Positions 51,403-62,206 of a stretch of DNA of 64,000 nucleotides are shown here, in pieces (position 1 is the first letter of the stretch; the number at the start of each line of letters is the position of its first letter). Position numbers and translations under genes: made by a program. The stretch is from Gymnogyps californianus (taxonomy: Eukaryota > Chordata > Aves > Accipitriformes > Cathartidae). The notes beneath the pieces were generated by a model. That model saw only the letters and a list, made by a program, of their open reading frames with translations. It ran no database searches and was not told the origin of the DNA. The DNA lies in assembly GCF_018139145.2 (NCBI RefSeq), contig NC_059476.1, positions 4,215,501-4,279,500 on the forward strand. The letters are read 5' to 3'.

Positions 51403-54400
51403 TTTTCTTTTACATTTTTTGGTATCCACAAACAGATGTAATGGATCGAAGTGCCAAAACAGTGAAGGTTTTCACTGTGTCTTTTATATCTGAGAGCTTT
51501 CTTCAAAGAGCAAGTTTTCTAGAGTTGGTTGTCCATTTTTGTTGCCTTAAAATTAAATGGCATTGATCATTTCTTACTGACACTTTTACATAGCCCATTA
51601 GCTTAACACTGTTAATTTGTTTTGTCTTTTTTTTACATTGTCTTTTTAGGTTTTTTGAAACAAAACACTCTGCTGCCATCTAGCACCTCAAAACTTACTA
51701 ATAAACAGCTTCAGTCCACAAAATAGCCTGTAGTTATAGATGGAGATCCATTTTTGAGAGAAAACAGTGTCGCTGCCTGCTGCTGATAACCGGTATTTGA
51801 TTGAATCAGCAAATGAACCTGAGCAAGGGACGCAGGGCTGGCAGCTTTGGCCTCGGGGTCCTCCCCATCAGGGAGCAGCCGTCCCCCATAACCGTCCCCA
51901 TGGATGATGAGGGACCACAGTAAGACATACCTGCAGATGTGGTCCCTCCACATTTGATACTTTGATTTGATTATTGCAATACAATAATACAAAATACCAA
52001 TCTTTTTTAAAAAGCAATGCATAAATATTTTTTAGCTAAAGTAATATTTCCTCCTGGTTTGGTTTGGTTTTGGTTTTTATCTGCGTTGGGTCTGCAAGGG
52101 AAGTACATGTTTCAGGCTCTTGGCATCATCAGGGGAAGTAAGGCAGAGAGACACTCTGAACCCCAGCCTGTTTATCTCCTCAGGACCGTGTTACAATCTA
52201 GTAATTAATTATTTTTTATGCAAAGCCCAGACATGCATGGCAGAGTTCAGAATTACAATATATATTCATTTAACAATGGATTTCTCTACTGCTTTCTGGG
52301 ACAGATATAATTCCATGCTTTTCACTACACGTGCTATTTAAATCTTGATCCTGAATTCTTATTAAAAATGATGAGATTTGACCTCAAAGTCTAATACCCA
52401 GTTTTGGAGACAAGGTGCTTGATGTGATTTCTAGAGGATTATTTTTAAGAGCATTCATAGATTAGATCTTTGCGAATAGTTGAGGGATGTGCCCAATGAA
52501 CCTTGTCTACTGGCTTTTAGACTGCTGTTCAGCATCCAGATTGATTTTTATTTTGTAGTCCTTGAAAGTGTGTAGTTTTGCAGTGTAGGGATACATCTGA
52601 TATTTTTATTATCCCTTGGTTGATGCAGGAATGTGACAATGCTGTTTCTGCTAACTTTTATTGGCGTCTCCCTGTACTTGAAGGCAAAATTGTTTCTGAT
52701 TGAAGTTTCAAGAGCTGGTAGGGCTCATTCCAATGGCTCAAAGAGTGTTTTACAGCTGGGCTTCTTGTTTTTAACTGCGAGTGTATTTTAGATGATGACT
52801 AGCTTCCTGCATTTGTTACCTGCAATTCGATTTTCATCCCGGACGGCAAGTAACCAGGGCTTTTCCAGGGGAGCAGTATAACATGAGATGAGAAGTTGCC
52901 GCGTACTCGTTGGGGTGATTCTGCACATACCCTTACTCTGTGATAAATACAAAGTAATTGGAGGTAGGGTACCCTTCAATGCAAGATGGGTGAAATGCCT
53001 CCAGCCGGAGAGTTGTTGGCATGTGGCAGTGATTTGGGACATGGTGCTGGCTGGCCGGGAGGGTGGGAAGGAGCCTGCCTCCTACACCAAACTCCATCCG
53101 AGCAGAGATAGGCACACAAAAGCAGCCAAGAGGCAAGCGGTCAGGTCCACAGTGATCGAGTAAAAGGTCACTATAGTTTCATTATGTGGAATGCCTGTGT
53201 GTGCCTTCTCGGCACGCCGCCAGCTGGTGTGAGTGGAAGAGGCTTTGCATCCTCTCTCGTGACGTTGACGTGTGGGGTTTTAGGGGGTTCTTGGGAAATT
53301 ACTCAGAACGGCACTGCAATATTCGGTTATCAGTTTTGAGAGTAAACGTCTGCTTTATTTGGCATGGGAGGTAGGCTCCTTTGCTGTGCCTCCACATTTA
53401 GTTAGGTATGATATTGACCTTTTATTTTCCACGTGCATGGGCCCATTTGTACGTAGCCAGTGGGAACAGCAGTTGAACCCAGTTACAGATTCCAGTTTGT
53501 GCGTAACATCTAAGAGCAGCGTGTGCTAGTGCGTTCCTGTAGCTTGTAATGCATGTGAGCCAACGGTTACGGCACATTTCTATCCCAGCGCCGGGGGGGG
53601 TTGAGTTACAAATGGACGTAAGCTTTTGTTTTTTGCTTTAAAGTCATCAAAATACAGAGTTACATGAGGCAGTGATTGTTTAATAATCGGGTGATCTTAG
53701 GAGTGTTTTGTTGTAATGCACCAAGTTGGTATTTGAGAGTGTTTTGTTGAAGTTACAAAGCATCTATGCTTTTGGTTTGGAAATTGGTAAAAGCATGTGG
53801 CATGGCTTCAAGCGCTGAGTGCTTTCAGATGCTGTTCTGTTCCTTTGATTATTGAAAATGATTCCAGCACAATCCTGCTAATTTTCTCTTTGTACTCCTC
53901 TAATTTCAGGAGACTGTTAGAAAGTCCATCTAGGCAGAGCGCTTATTGCCACTGTGGGAGAGATTTTTGCAGAGCCAAATTTTAGCAAATGCAGTAATTT
54001 CCAAGGATTTGGAACATTTTCTTCCTGCTTTTCTTCTCCCAATTTTTTTTTTTTTTAAATTTGTGCGTGCACGTGTGTGTGCGCGCATTATTCATGGTGG
54101 ATGCTATTCCTTTTCCTCTCCATAGCATCCATGGTATACCACAGTACAGTTTAGCACCAGCTCATTTCTGCTTCCCCGGCATCCTGCAAGCTGAACGTAG
54201 GAGGATGATGTTCAGAAAAGGCTTCCCAAGCTTTGGGGGGTCATTATGCACAATCACATGCGGTCCTTGAAAGTCCAGGCAGTGAGGGCAGAAGCATTTA
54301 TCCTACCGCTAGCTTTGTACCTTGTCACCTGAAAACACATGACAAACACTGATTAATCTTAATGCCATCTGAATGTGATAGGTGTGTATTATTATATCCC

Positions 54401-57400
54401 TCTTGATGGAAGGGGAATCTGTGAGTAAGAAATTAGGCAATTTACTCCCTGACAGTGGCAGAGCGAAGTATAAAGGCTGGGTGTCCTGATACCTGCTCTC
54501 TCCATTAACACGAGATATATTTGTTCTCTAGAGGATTTTTCACTACCAGGGATAGGATTCCTTTGCCTTTAAAAGAGAAATAGCCTTTCCAATACTGATG
54601 CACCTTACAGGTTTTGCTAGAAATGACATTTGGCATATTCACTACATTGTTTCAGTTCCGCTCTCTCTCAGAAGGAAATAATTTGGGAGAAAACATCAAC
54701 ATTTTGCTACACTAAAAAGCATTTTTTCCAATAGAAGCAAGATTTAAACTTGTAATTGAAAAGTATTTTAAAATAATAAGAAGCAAAACTAAAACCAATC
54801 TGCACTATTCTGTTACACAGAGTAATTTTTCCAGCAACTTGCTTTCAAAATTTCTAATGAAATATTTTAAATCAATGTGAATTACATTTCACATCCAACC
54901 TCTCCTGAATCAGTGCTACAGACACCAAAAAATGTTGTTTACACAGTTGTGTTGCAGATTTAGTATCCTGATTTCTTACCATAGGTTTTATGTGTAAAAC
55001 AGACTCTCCTTGTGGGAAGAAAATGGCACTTTCTAGCACTGTGTAAGATACTTGTTTCATATCCACTGCCAGTTGTTTCCAGAACCAGGTTTCATGCCAT
55101 CCATTTTTGAAAGTAGTGTTCAAATGATGGGCCCACCTTTCTTCTACTCTGTCATTACCTTTTTATCGGAGCAGACTTCTTCTGTAGTCGTTGTATCGTA
55201 GCAAAATTTACTGTGTATTAGATCAACACTAAACTGAAACTCAGGGTATTAAGTCAAAACTGTGCATTTTTCACGTGATCTGAAACACCAGAGCATTTAA
55301 TCTCTTGATCAGCTTTTTTTTTGTTTTGTTTGTTTTGTTTTGTGTGTGGTTTTTTCCCCAAAGACCTCTAGAATTAACAGATAAAGGGAGAATAAATTTT
55401 CTGCCTGTCCCGCAGTCCTTCGTCTCCCCCTCATGTTGGGAATGCAGGTGCCGGTGCCTCCTCCACTCCCAAGAGGCGCAGATGAGATCGGTTATGTTGG
55501 GTTGTGTCCCGGTGCCTCCACGTCCTCTCTGGGCCGTTGCTGCCTGGGTCTGAATTCAGAAATAGCTACAGAGTTACGGGAATTTGCATAGGCGCTGCTT
55601 TTAAGAGTGCCAGAAAAAGAAAAATAAAAGACCCTTACTGCCCATCCATAAATATTTCATTCCGATCATTTCTTATTCATTTCTTGATTCACTGGGGGTG
55701 TAACATTTCCTTTGCTGCTGTGGTGGCATGGGAGGCTGCCCAGCTCCACGGCTCCTGGGCACATCTTCTCTGCCAGTTGCAGGGCCGCCGGCGGCTCTTG
55801 GTCCGCAAGAAGAGGGGCCAGCAGAGCCCTCTAAAGAGGACATCTGCCCCATGGCTACAGGGAAAAGTAGAGGTCCTACAGCCCCTGGTCCTGCAAGCGT
55901 TTACCTCTGCTTGGCTTGGAGCACAGGAATAGTTAATTTGTTCCATTGAGGTCAGTGCGTATGGGATAAATCATCCATATGCATGAGTGTTCCCAGCGGC
56001 AGGTCTGAAGTTAAAGTTTCCTGGCTCCTGTGAAGCAGGTGTGAGAGGAGCACATCCTTCTGCCCGAGGGCGGCAAGGTTGCGCCCGTGCAAGGGCAGGC
56101 TGGTGCAATGGCGCACGGGTGGTTTTTGGACGCCAGGCGTGCGGCTGCTCCTGCGCTTAGGCTGAAGGGAGTCTGGAGGTCGGTCTTCTGGTCCTGCTGT
56201 CGCCCATGTGTGCAGTGGAGCTGGGCAGAGCACAGCCACCAGTTACCAATCTGTTGGTTTGGGTGAGGTTTCTTTTGTGTGTCTGTCATGAGACCCAAGG
56301 GCTTATTACAGCTTTTGTTTTTTTCAGAGGTACTAAATGCTCAAAGCTGCCTTCTGACTTCCCTTGCAGTTGTTCAAGATCAGCATTTTTGAAATTGAAT
56401 TTCTCTATGGCATGTTTTTTCCATTGTCAACCAGGGCTTAACATGGTGGCTGTGTTCATTAGTGATTTCTTTGAAGACAATGGTGGAAGATGCCCTTGAT
56501 CTATAGACCAGGATTTTATTATTTTTTTGTATACATTTTTGGTAGCTTTCTTCTGCTGCTTCAGAACAAACAAATGGCACAGATCTTACTGTATCCAGTT
56601 GGGAATACATTTTATTCTTTAGCAAAATGTTGTTGTAATAAAATGTTTCTGTTTGTTAAAATGTTCTCTGCTTTTATTTATAAGCCACAAATGTGTCTTC
56701 CCATTTTGACTCTCACAAAAGAAGAAATTTTCCAATGTGCCTTAAGTTTGTTAGTTAATTCAATATGATGCCAATCAGATATTCTCTGAGAATTGCATAA
56801 ATAATCTTTTGGGGCCCATGTTTTGCATGTCTGTGTAATATCCAACGTAATTTTAAGGACTGTGGTTCTGGGCGATGGAATTGGAGGAGAGAATGTTTGA
56901 AGAGGATTTATAATATTTACTGCAATAAAGAAATTTAGAGTTTACTCAAAGATCCTGTCAGTATTTGGGTCAGAAATATAGCCCAGAGGTATTAGTATGA
57001 TAGGCAAGTATAAGCATTAGCCTGTATTAGTGATTTAGCTATCATAATAGCACAATAGTCTATCATGTGATGGCTAGGGCACTGAACATTTATTGTGGAT
57101 TAGCCAGGAAAAATGCGCAAGCTGTCTTGCAAACAGATCAGGAAGGTGACTATTATTCCTTTTACTGGGTCTGTCCTGGAAGGGGCATGTTGGAGGTGAA
57201 GAAATTTGTGATCGCAGCAGAGAAAGGCAAAATCATTTCCATCTGAATTTTTTTAATTAAAAAAGGAAAATGTTGCTTCTCTAGCAGTGGTTAGCAAAAT
57301 AAGTAACGGTTGACCTATTCTTCTTTGAAAAGGAATATTTGAGCATGAGCAGCATGTGATGATTTAGATACGTGTTTTGGGGAGCCATTTTAATATCTCC

Positions 57401-57989
57401 TCTGAAAACGGTGACTATATATGGAAATTTTTATTACATTCCAAATAACAATTTTCTGTGGTGTGATTCCATCTAAATCCTTTTGCCTACTCTAAGTGTA
57501 AAAAAAGCTTAATCCATATGAATATTGAAATACCGCTAGATACAAATTGAGTTTTGTCTGATGTTTCTGAGTGTTTTCCCATCTCATAAACATGTAGTTT
57601 TTCCAAAGGAAGCCAGAGATAATAGGCAAAAGTCTACTATTCCTTTTTGCTTTGTAAGACCAAGCTTTAGATCCTTTGATCCTCCCCTCCTTTTCCATGA
57701 CCTCTGCTAGGGTCTTAAAATTATACATTCCAGATTACACCTCCACAATTTTCTGTCCTGGGATGATGAAAGGATTTGTGTATTATGATAATAATGTAAA
57801 GAATCCTTTTGGAGCCTAGTTAGTATGGCTAATTTGAAACTACAACAAAAAATGTAATTTCCAAAGCAAATTACAATATTCATAAAGTGTTAAACAGATG
57901 ATACCTAATTTCTAATCGCTCTTGTATTCTTGAGTATCTTGCATTGGCCTTTTTTTAGGCCTGCCTGCTTGCTGCCATTTAATTTGTCC
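51403..57989 (+). other. CTBP2 intron, between the LTR and the RIBEYE promoter
   Basis: No coding exon is recognised. A T-run (54045-54058) is followed directly by a 27-base alternating purine-pyrimidine stretch (54062-54088). AT-rich blocks at 54700-54870 and 56600-57900 hold no family that I know. Overlapping frames at about 55500-56300 come from a GC-richer patch and have no recognisable product. Confidence 0.5.
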
Positions 57990-58712
57990 TTAGCTGTGTG
58001 CAGTGGATTAGCATTTCATCAGGGTGGATTAAGATTGAGCTGACACTGAAGCTTTCTTTTTTATTTTAACTTGCACGTGTGTGGGGCCAAGCAGATACGT
58101 GCACATTTCATTACCTTGCTGCCGATTCCTGGTGGGTGCTGGTGCAGACAGGAGCCCTGAGCTAACGAGGAAGGAGACAACTGAAATGGACGAAACGTGT
58201 GTTAAAAAACCAACATAAAAAAAAAAAAAAAATCATTCCCTGGGGAGAAATTGCATTGAGGTTGCTGGCTGGGTCGGCGCGGGAGGTTTCATCGGGCTAA
58301 AATGATGTCACATGGAGCGAGGGCTTTAGAGGTTTTATTTAGCTCCTAATCCCCACACACTGCTCGGCCAGTTGTCCATGTGTGTGCGCCGTCCCCAGCG
58401 GCAGAGGATAAAGCATCTGGGCTGAGCACGGCCGCCCTCTTCTGCGGCTGCACTGCACAGGAAGGGTCTCTCCCTCCGCCGACCTGGAGTGAGAGCGGGC
58501 GGCAGCGGCCGCTGCATGCTTTGCCTACTAAGGTTTCAAAGAATTAATAATTCAGGCAACACTTTGAAAGGCAAAACCGCCGGTTGGTGGTTTCTGACAT
58601 CCCAGGAGGGCTCAGGTGGAGTACGGTCTGGTTTTGATGCACGCCGGAGAAGTGCTGAGAAGGAAGGTGTCTCCTCTTCTCCGTTTTGGTGGGAGCAAGC
58701 GGCCTCGTGGCA
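57990..58712 (+). promoter_or_regulatory. CTBP2: RIBEYE internal promoter and 5' UTR region with three CRX/OTX-type sites
   Basis: RIBEYE is known to be transcribed from a tissue-specific promoter inside CTBP2, so the DNA just upstream of the A-domain exon should hold it. Three copies of the CRX/OTX core occur: GGATTA at 58005-58010 and 58026-58031, and TAATCC at 58347-58352. CRX/OTX factors drive photoreceptor and pineal genes, which matches RIBEYE expression. From about 58420 the sequence becomes GC- and CpG-rich. Two weak-context upstream ATGs (58516 and 58637) open frames that overlap the RIBEYE start. No clear TATA box is seen and the transcription start is unknown. A poly-A run lies at 58217-58232. 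Confidence 0.5.
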
Positions 58713-60408
58713 ATGCCCATCCCCAGCAAGCACCCCAACATCGGCCGCTCGCAGAGCTGGGACGCTGCCGGTTGGTATGAAGGCAACTGGGAAAGCGAGA
58801 ACGCCTTTGAGTACCAAAGGCTGCCGGGCCGGAGGAGCTCCCTGACCTATGGTGGCGAGGGTGGCTGGTATGAGCTGCCGCGAGTGAACGATATCATCTT
58901 GCAGGGCGGCGCGGAGCTGAAGCAAGAGGCGTACCCGTACCAGGATGCCACCTTCGCCCCAGGGCCCCTTAGGAAGGGCTCCGTCCCCGACTTCGCCTAC
59001 TGCGACCGGCAGGCACCCATGGCAGGCCGGGGCTCTCTGCCGCCCCAGGATTACTACAGCGACCCGTCCCTGTCGGCTAGGTCGCCCAAGGACCCCCGCT
59101 GCTACCGTGACCATGTGGTGAGCAGGCCACTGGCAAGCTATGGGGTGCCCGGCAGCCGGCTGTCCTGGGACCAGGCCCCAGGGCGCCTGCCCGCCCCACC
59201 GGAGGCCACCCGCCTCTACAGGGATCCCAAGCTGGCCCTGGACGGGCAGCGGATGCGTGGCAGAGATGTCTCCCCGGCACGGTACGGCGCGGAGCCCCCC
59301 GGCCCGCGGTACGTGGCGGAGTCGCCCGCCTTCCCCGGCAGGCAGGCCTATGGCGATGGGGTGGAACGGCCCCCCGAGGCGGCGGGGGGCAGGCAAGCTG
59401 CCCCCACCTGCCTGGTGGTGGACCCCACCGGCAGCGGCGGCGGCAGCTACGGGCCAGGCAGGGAGAGCGCCGGCACCAAGGGCCCCTACGATAGCTACGA
59501 GGCGGTGGCGGCGACCCCTTCCCACGCACCGGTACCCCCCGCCTTCCCCGGGCCAGAGGGGAAGAGGAGCTTCGATCCCGAGTTCGTGGCACTGCTGCGC
59601 GCCGAGGGCGTCTCGGAGAGCACCTTCGCCGCCCTGTTGCAGCAGGGCTTTGACTCCCCAAACCTGCTGGCCATGATGGAGGAGAACGACATCAAGTCCG
59701 TGGCTCCGAACCTGGGGCAGGCCCGCGTGCTCTCCCGCATCGCCCACAACTACAAGGCAGAAATGCAGCTGCAGAGGCAGGAGCGGAGGAGCGGGGCGCT
59801 GCGCCCCAGGACCCGCTCCAACAGCTTCAGCCACCGCAGCGAGCTGCCGGGCGACTACGGGGCACCCCTCGGCTCAGGACCCGCCGCAGATGGCCCTGCG
59901 GCCCCGCAGCCCCCGCCTCCGCTGCAGCCGCTCTCCCCGAGAGGGGGGGAGATGCACCGCCGGCCGTCCAGCGCCCCGACCCAGCACCTGCTGGAGACCA
60001 CCACCTACCCTGCCTCCATGGGGGCTCCTCAGGGGCCACACTTCCTCCCCAGTTCTGGATACAACCCCCCCCTGCCTTGCAACACGCACCCGCGTCCGGC
60101 CTCTGCCTACTCTGCTCCGGCCGGCATGCCCATGACCACGGCCAACCCGCACGCCAGTCCCAAAACAGCCTACCCCACCACCTACACTGTCCCCATGGAG
60201 CTGATGAAGAGGGAGCGGACAGCGGCAGCGTCGCCGGCACCCAGCCCGCACAGCAGCCCGCAGCTCCTCCGCCGGCCGGGAGCACCGGGGGACGGCAGCC
60301 TGGCGCCCACCGGACCCGCTTTCCCTGCCCATCTCTCCCCGTACCCGAAGCTCAGCAGGCGCACGGGGCCCCCCGTCATCGTCTCCACCATGGCATCACC
60401 TGAACCAA
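58713..60408 (+). CDS. CTBP2: RIBEYE A-domain exon of CTBP2 (565 codons)
   Basis: RIBEYE is the main structural protein of synaptic ribbons in photoreceptors, bipolar cells and hair cells. Its unique A domain drives ribbon assembly, and its B domain is nearly all of CtBP2. The start is the first in-frame ATG (58713, G at -3); an in-frame TGA lies at 58656. Visible parts: an N-terminal block with IGRSQSWDAAGWYEG and GRRSSLTYGGEGGWYE (residues 10-54); a Tyr/Pro/Arg-rich middle (to about 285); a SAM-like helical module (287-347); a basic Ser/Arg stretch RPRTRSNSFSHR (364-375); and a Pro/Ser-rich tail ending GPPVIVSTMASPEP. The exon ends at 60408 before GTAATT, after one base of a codon: phase 1, the same as the CtBP2 start exon. 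Without splicing the frame would run on to a stop at 60444. The donor lacks G at -1 and +5 and is somewhat weak. The length agrees with mammalian A domains. Confidence 0.95.
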
Positions 60409-61103
60409 GTAATTTCCGAAGGGTCTTAGCCCATACGGTAGTTTAGAACCGCCTTGTTGTTGCTTACTTTACCCCCCCGAAAAAACACAGTCAAATATAT
60501 TGGGGTTTCATGCCAAATATTAGACACTTTCCTATTTAGAAAAGGAGACAAACGGGATTTCTTCACAGGGCTGCGCTGGCTACGCGGAGCTAAAGATGAT
60601 GGTTCTCGGTCTGCGGTTAAATTCCAAATACTTTATTTGTTTAACCAACTAAAATTAAAAGTGAGCAGTATCTCAGATAATGCTTCCAGGGTTAATCTTG
60701 CCGTTCCTGTTGTTTGTAGAGAACGGGAGATAAGATACTGTGCTGGCTGAGCAATTAGGACTACAGGGTTTGCTGCAGATTGACTTTTTACCGCTGCTAT
60801 CAGGCGCAAATGTGTTTCTCCGAGGAAATGGTTAGCATTGTTTTGACTAAATTCATCAGATAGCTAATGGTGTTATTCGAGAATCGACTTACCTTTTGCC
60901 ATTACCTAAGTCTTTTTTTCTTATTATTAATTTGCTGTTTTATCAGGCATACAAAATAAACCCCTTGATTTCCTTCTAGAGATGCTTGTAAGTGAAGTGA
61001 TATAGCTGTTAAAGTAATAGGTCTGTGCTTAAAACTAAAAGCCTGTCATTAAGCACCAGAACAATAAAAATGAATGGTGGCTCCTCTTCCCTTCCCCTTC
61101 TAG
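60409..61103 (+). other. CTBP2 intron after the RIBEYE exon
   Basis: The intron begins GTAATT. The frame at 60454-60750 is open but unrecognised. No repeat is seen. A pyrimidine-rich tract at 61081-61101 leads into the next candidate exon. Confidence 0.55.
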
Positions 61104-61238
61104 AAGTGCTCAGGCCCTTGGCTGCTCAGATGTGAAGCTGGATAAGCTGAGCAGGCTCCACTCCTCCACTTTGGAGATGTACATCGATGATAACACTCAG
61201 AGCCTGACAGAAACTAACCCCCAAAACCGCACTGCTAA
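61104..61238 (+). other. candidate cryptic or poison exon
   Basis: A strong acceptor (CTCCTCTTCCCTTCCCCTTCTAG) ends at 61103, and a weak donor (CTAA then GTACGA) begins at 61239, enclosing 135 bp. One frame is open for 57 codons (61105-61275) and looks protein-like, but I recognise no family. Spliced after either phase-1 CTBP2 exon it would be read in another frame and stop at the TGA at 61133-61135, so inclusion would truncate the protein. Transcript evidence is lacking. Confidence 0.25.
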
Positions 61239-61278
61239 GTACGAGGAAATTCGGCAAATCCATTCATTTGTGGCTTGA

Positions 61279-62100
61279 CTTGTTTGAAAAATGTGGAAAG
61301 AAATCCCTTGAAATGTTTTTCCTGGTAGTGACTCTACGAGCAGGGAATTTTCTCCCTGTGCAGTTCAGCTGAACTCCCATGCAAACAAGTCTCGAACAAT
61401 GTGCCGTACCAGCGTACACGCACAAAGCTTTAATAAAAGGATACCATTTATAGGCATAGAGACGGTGCCAAACTGGTGATGCCATTCCACAGGAATCTAA
61501 ATAAAGAATGATTTTGTGAGTGGAAATGATAAAGTTGTCAAAATGCAGACGCTTGGCGCACCCCTCTCCCTGGCTTACCATAATTACACAGCTAGGAAGT
61601 AGATGCCATTTCTTTCACGCTTATGCGTCCTTTATGTAGCTGGTGTAATGTATTGATTTCTAATATTAGGCAACACATTCTGTGTTGACATGGATTAGAT
61701 GTGAAAGTAGTACATTCAGGCAGTATTTTTAAATAAACAATTTCCCAAAGCCTGAAAAAAAAGACGAACTGGCATAATGCGGAGAACACAAATATGTTCA
61801 TTTGTTTGCGCTACGTCAGATTGAGCCGGTCGGTACCGATGCCGCGAGAGCCCTGGTGCAAGGGACTGATGGAGCACGTACATTGGGAGCAGGCTCCTCC
61901 GCTACAAGAAGCGGACCCCTCCTTCCGTCTGTCTTGTCTATAAACTGCAAACCCTGTTCTCTAAAAATCTAGATATTATCCCTTCCCTTTAAAAGAATTA
62001 CTGGTGCGCAACAAGAGGAAGCCAGCAGCGTTTCTGTGCTGCTGAGCTCTTTCTCGCTACTCAACCCTCTTTTTTTTTTTTTTTTGCCTACGACCAACTC
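61279..62100 (+). other. intron, no gene seen
   Basis: Short unrecognised minus-strand frames only. A 17-nt T-run lies at about 62070-62086. No repeat family is recognised. Confidence 0.5.
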
Positions 62101-62206
62101 ATTTGCATGAGGATGACATTTGTTGCTCCAGTAATTTCATCTGATAATGGCCAGCTTGCAAAGCGGATCTGAAAACATATTCCTTAATTATGTGTTGCTA
62201 AGCAAC
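62101..62206. promoter_or_regulatory. candidate enhancer with octamer and RFX X-box
   Basis: A perfect octamer ATTTGCAT sits at 62101-62108. A palindromic X-box GTTGCTAAGCAAC (6-bp arms, 1-bp centre) sits at 62194-62206, with a CTTAATTATG homeodomain-type word just before it. The X-box fits the RFX consensus GTNRCY(N)RGYAAC closely. The position, about 1.7 kb after the RIBEYE exon, would suit a ribbon-cell enhancer, but function is inferred. Confidence 0.35.

Noticed and set aside
58686..58712. A longer RIBEYE N-terminus starting at 58686
   Set aside because: The codon at 58686 is TTG, not ATG. The first in-frame ATG is 58713, and the protein from there begins in the conserved form (MPIPSK).
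59140..59676. 178-codon + strand frame in another register of the RIBEYE exon
   Set aside because: Shadow of the A-domain frame in GC-rich sequence; Pro/Arg/Ala-rich without domain content.
58536..59834. 432-codon minus-strand frame
   Set aside because: It lies antisense to the RIBEYE exon and is a by-product of its GC-rich codons; the translation resembles no protein and begins and ends without gene signals.
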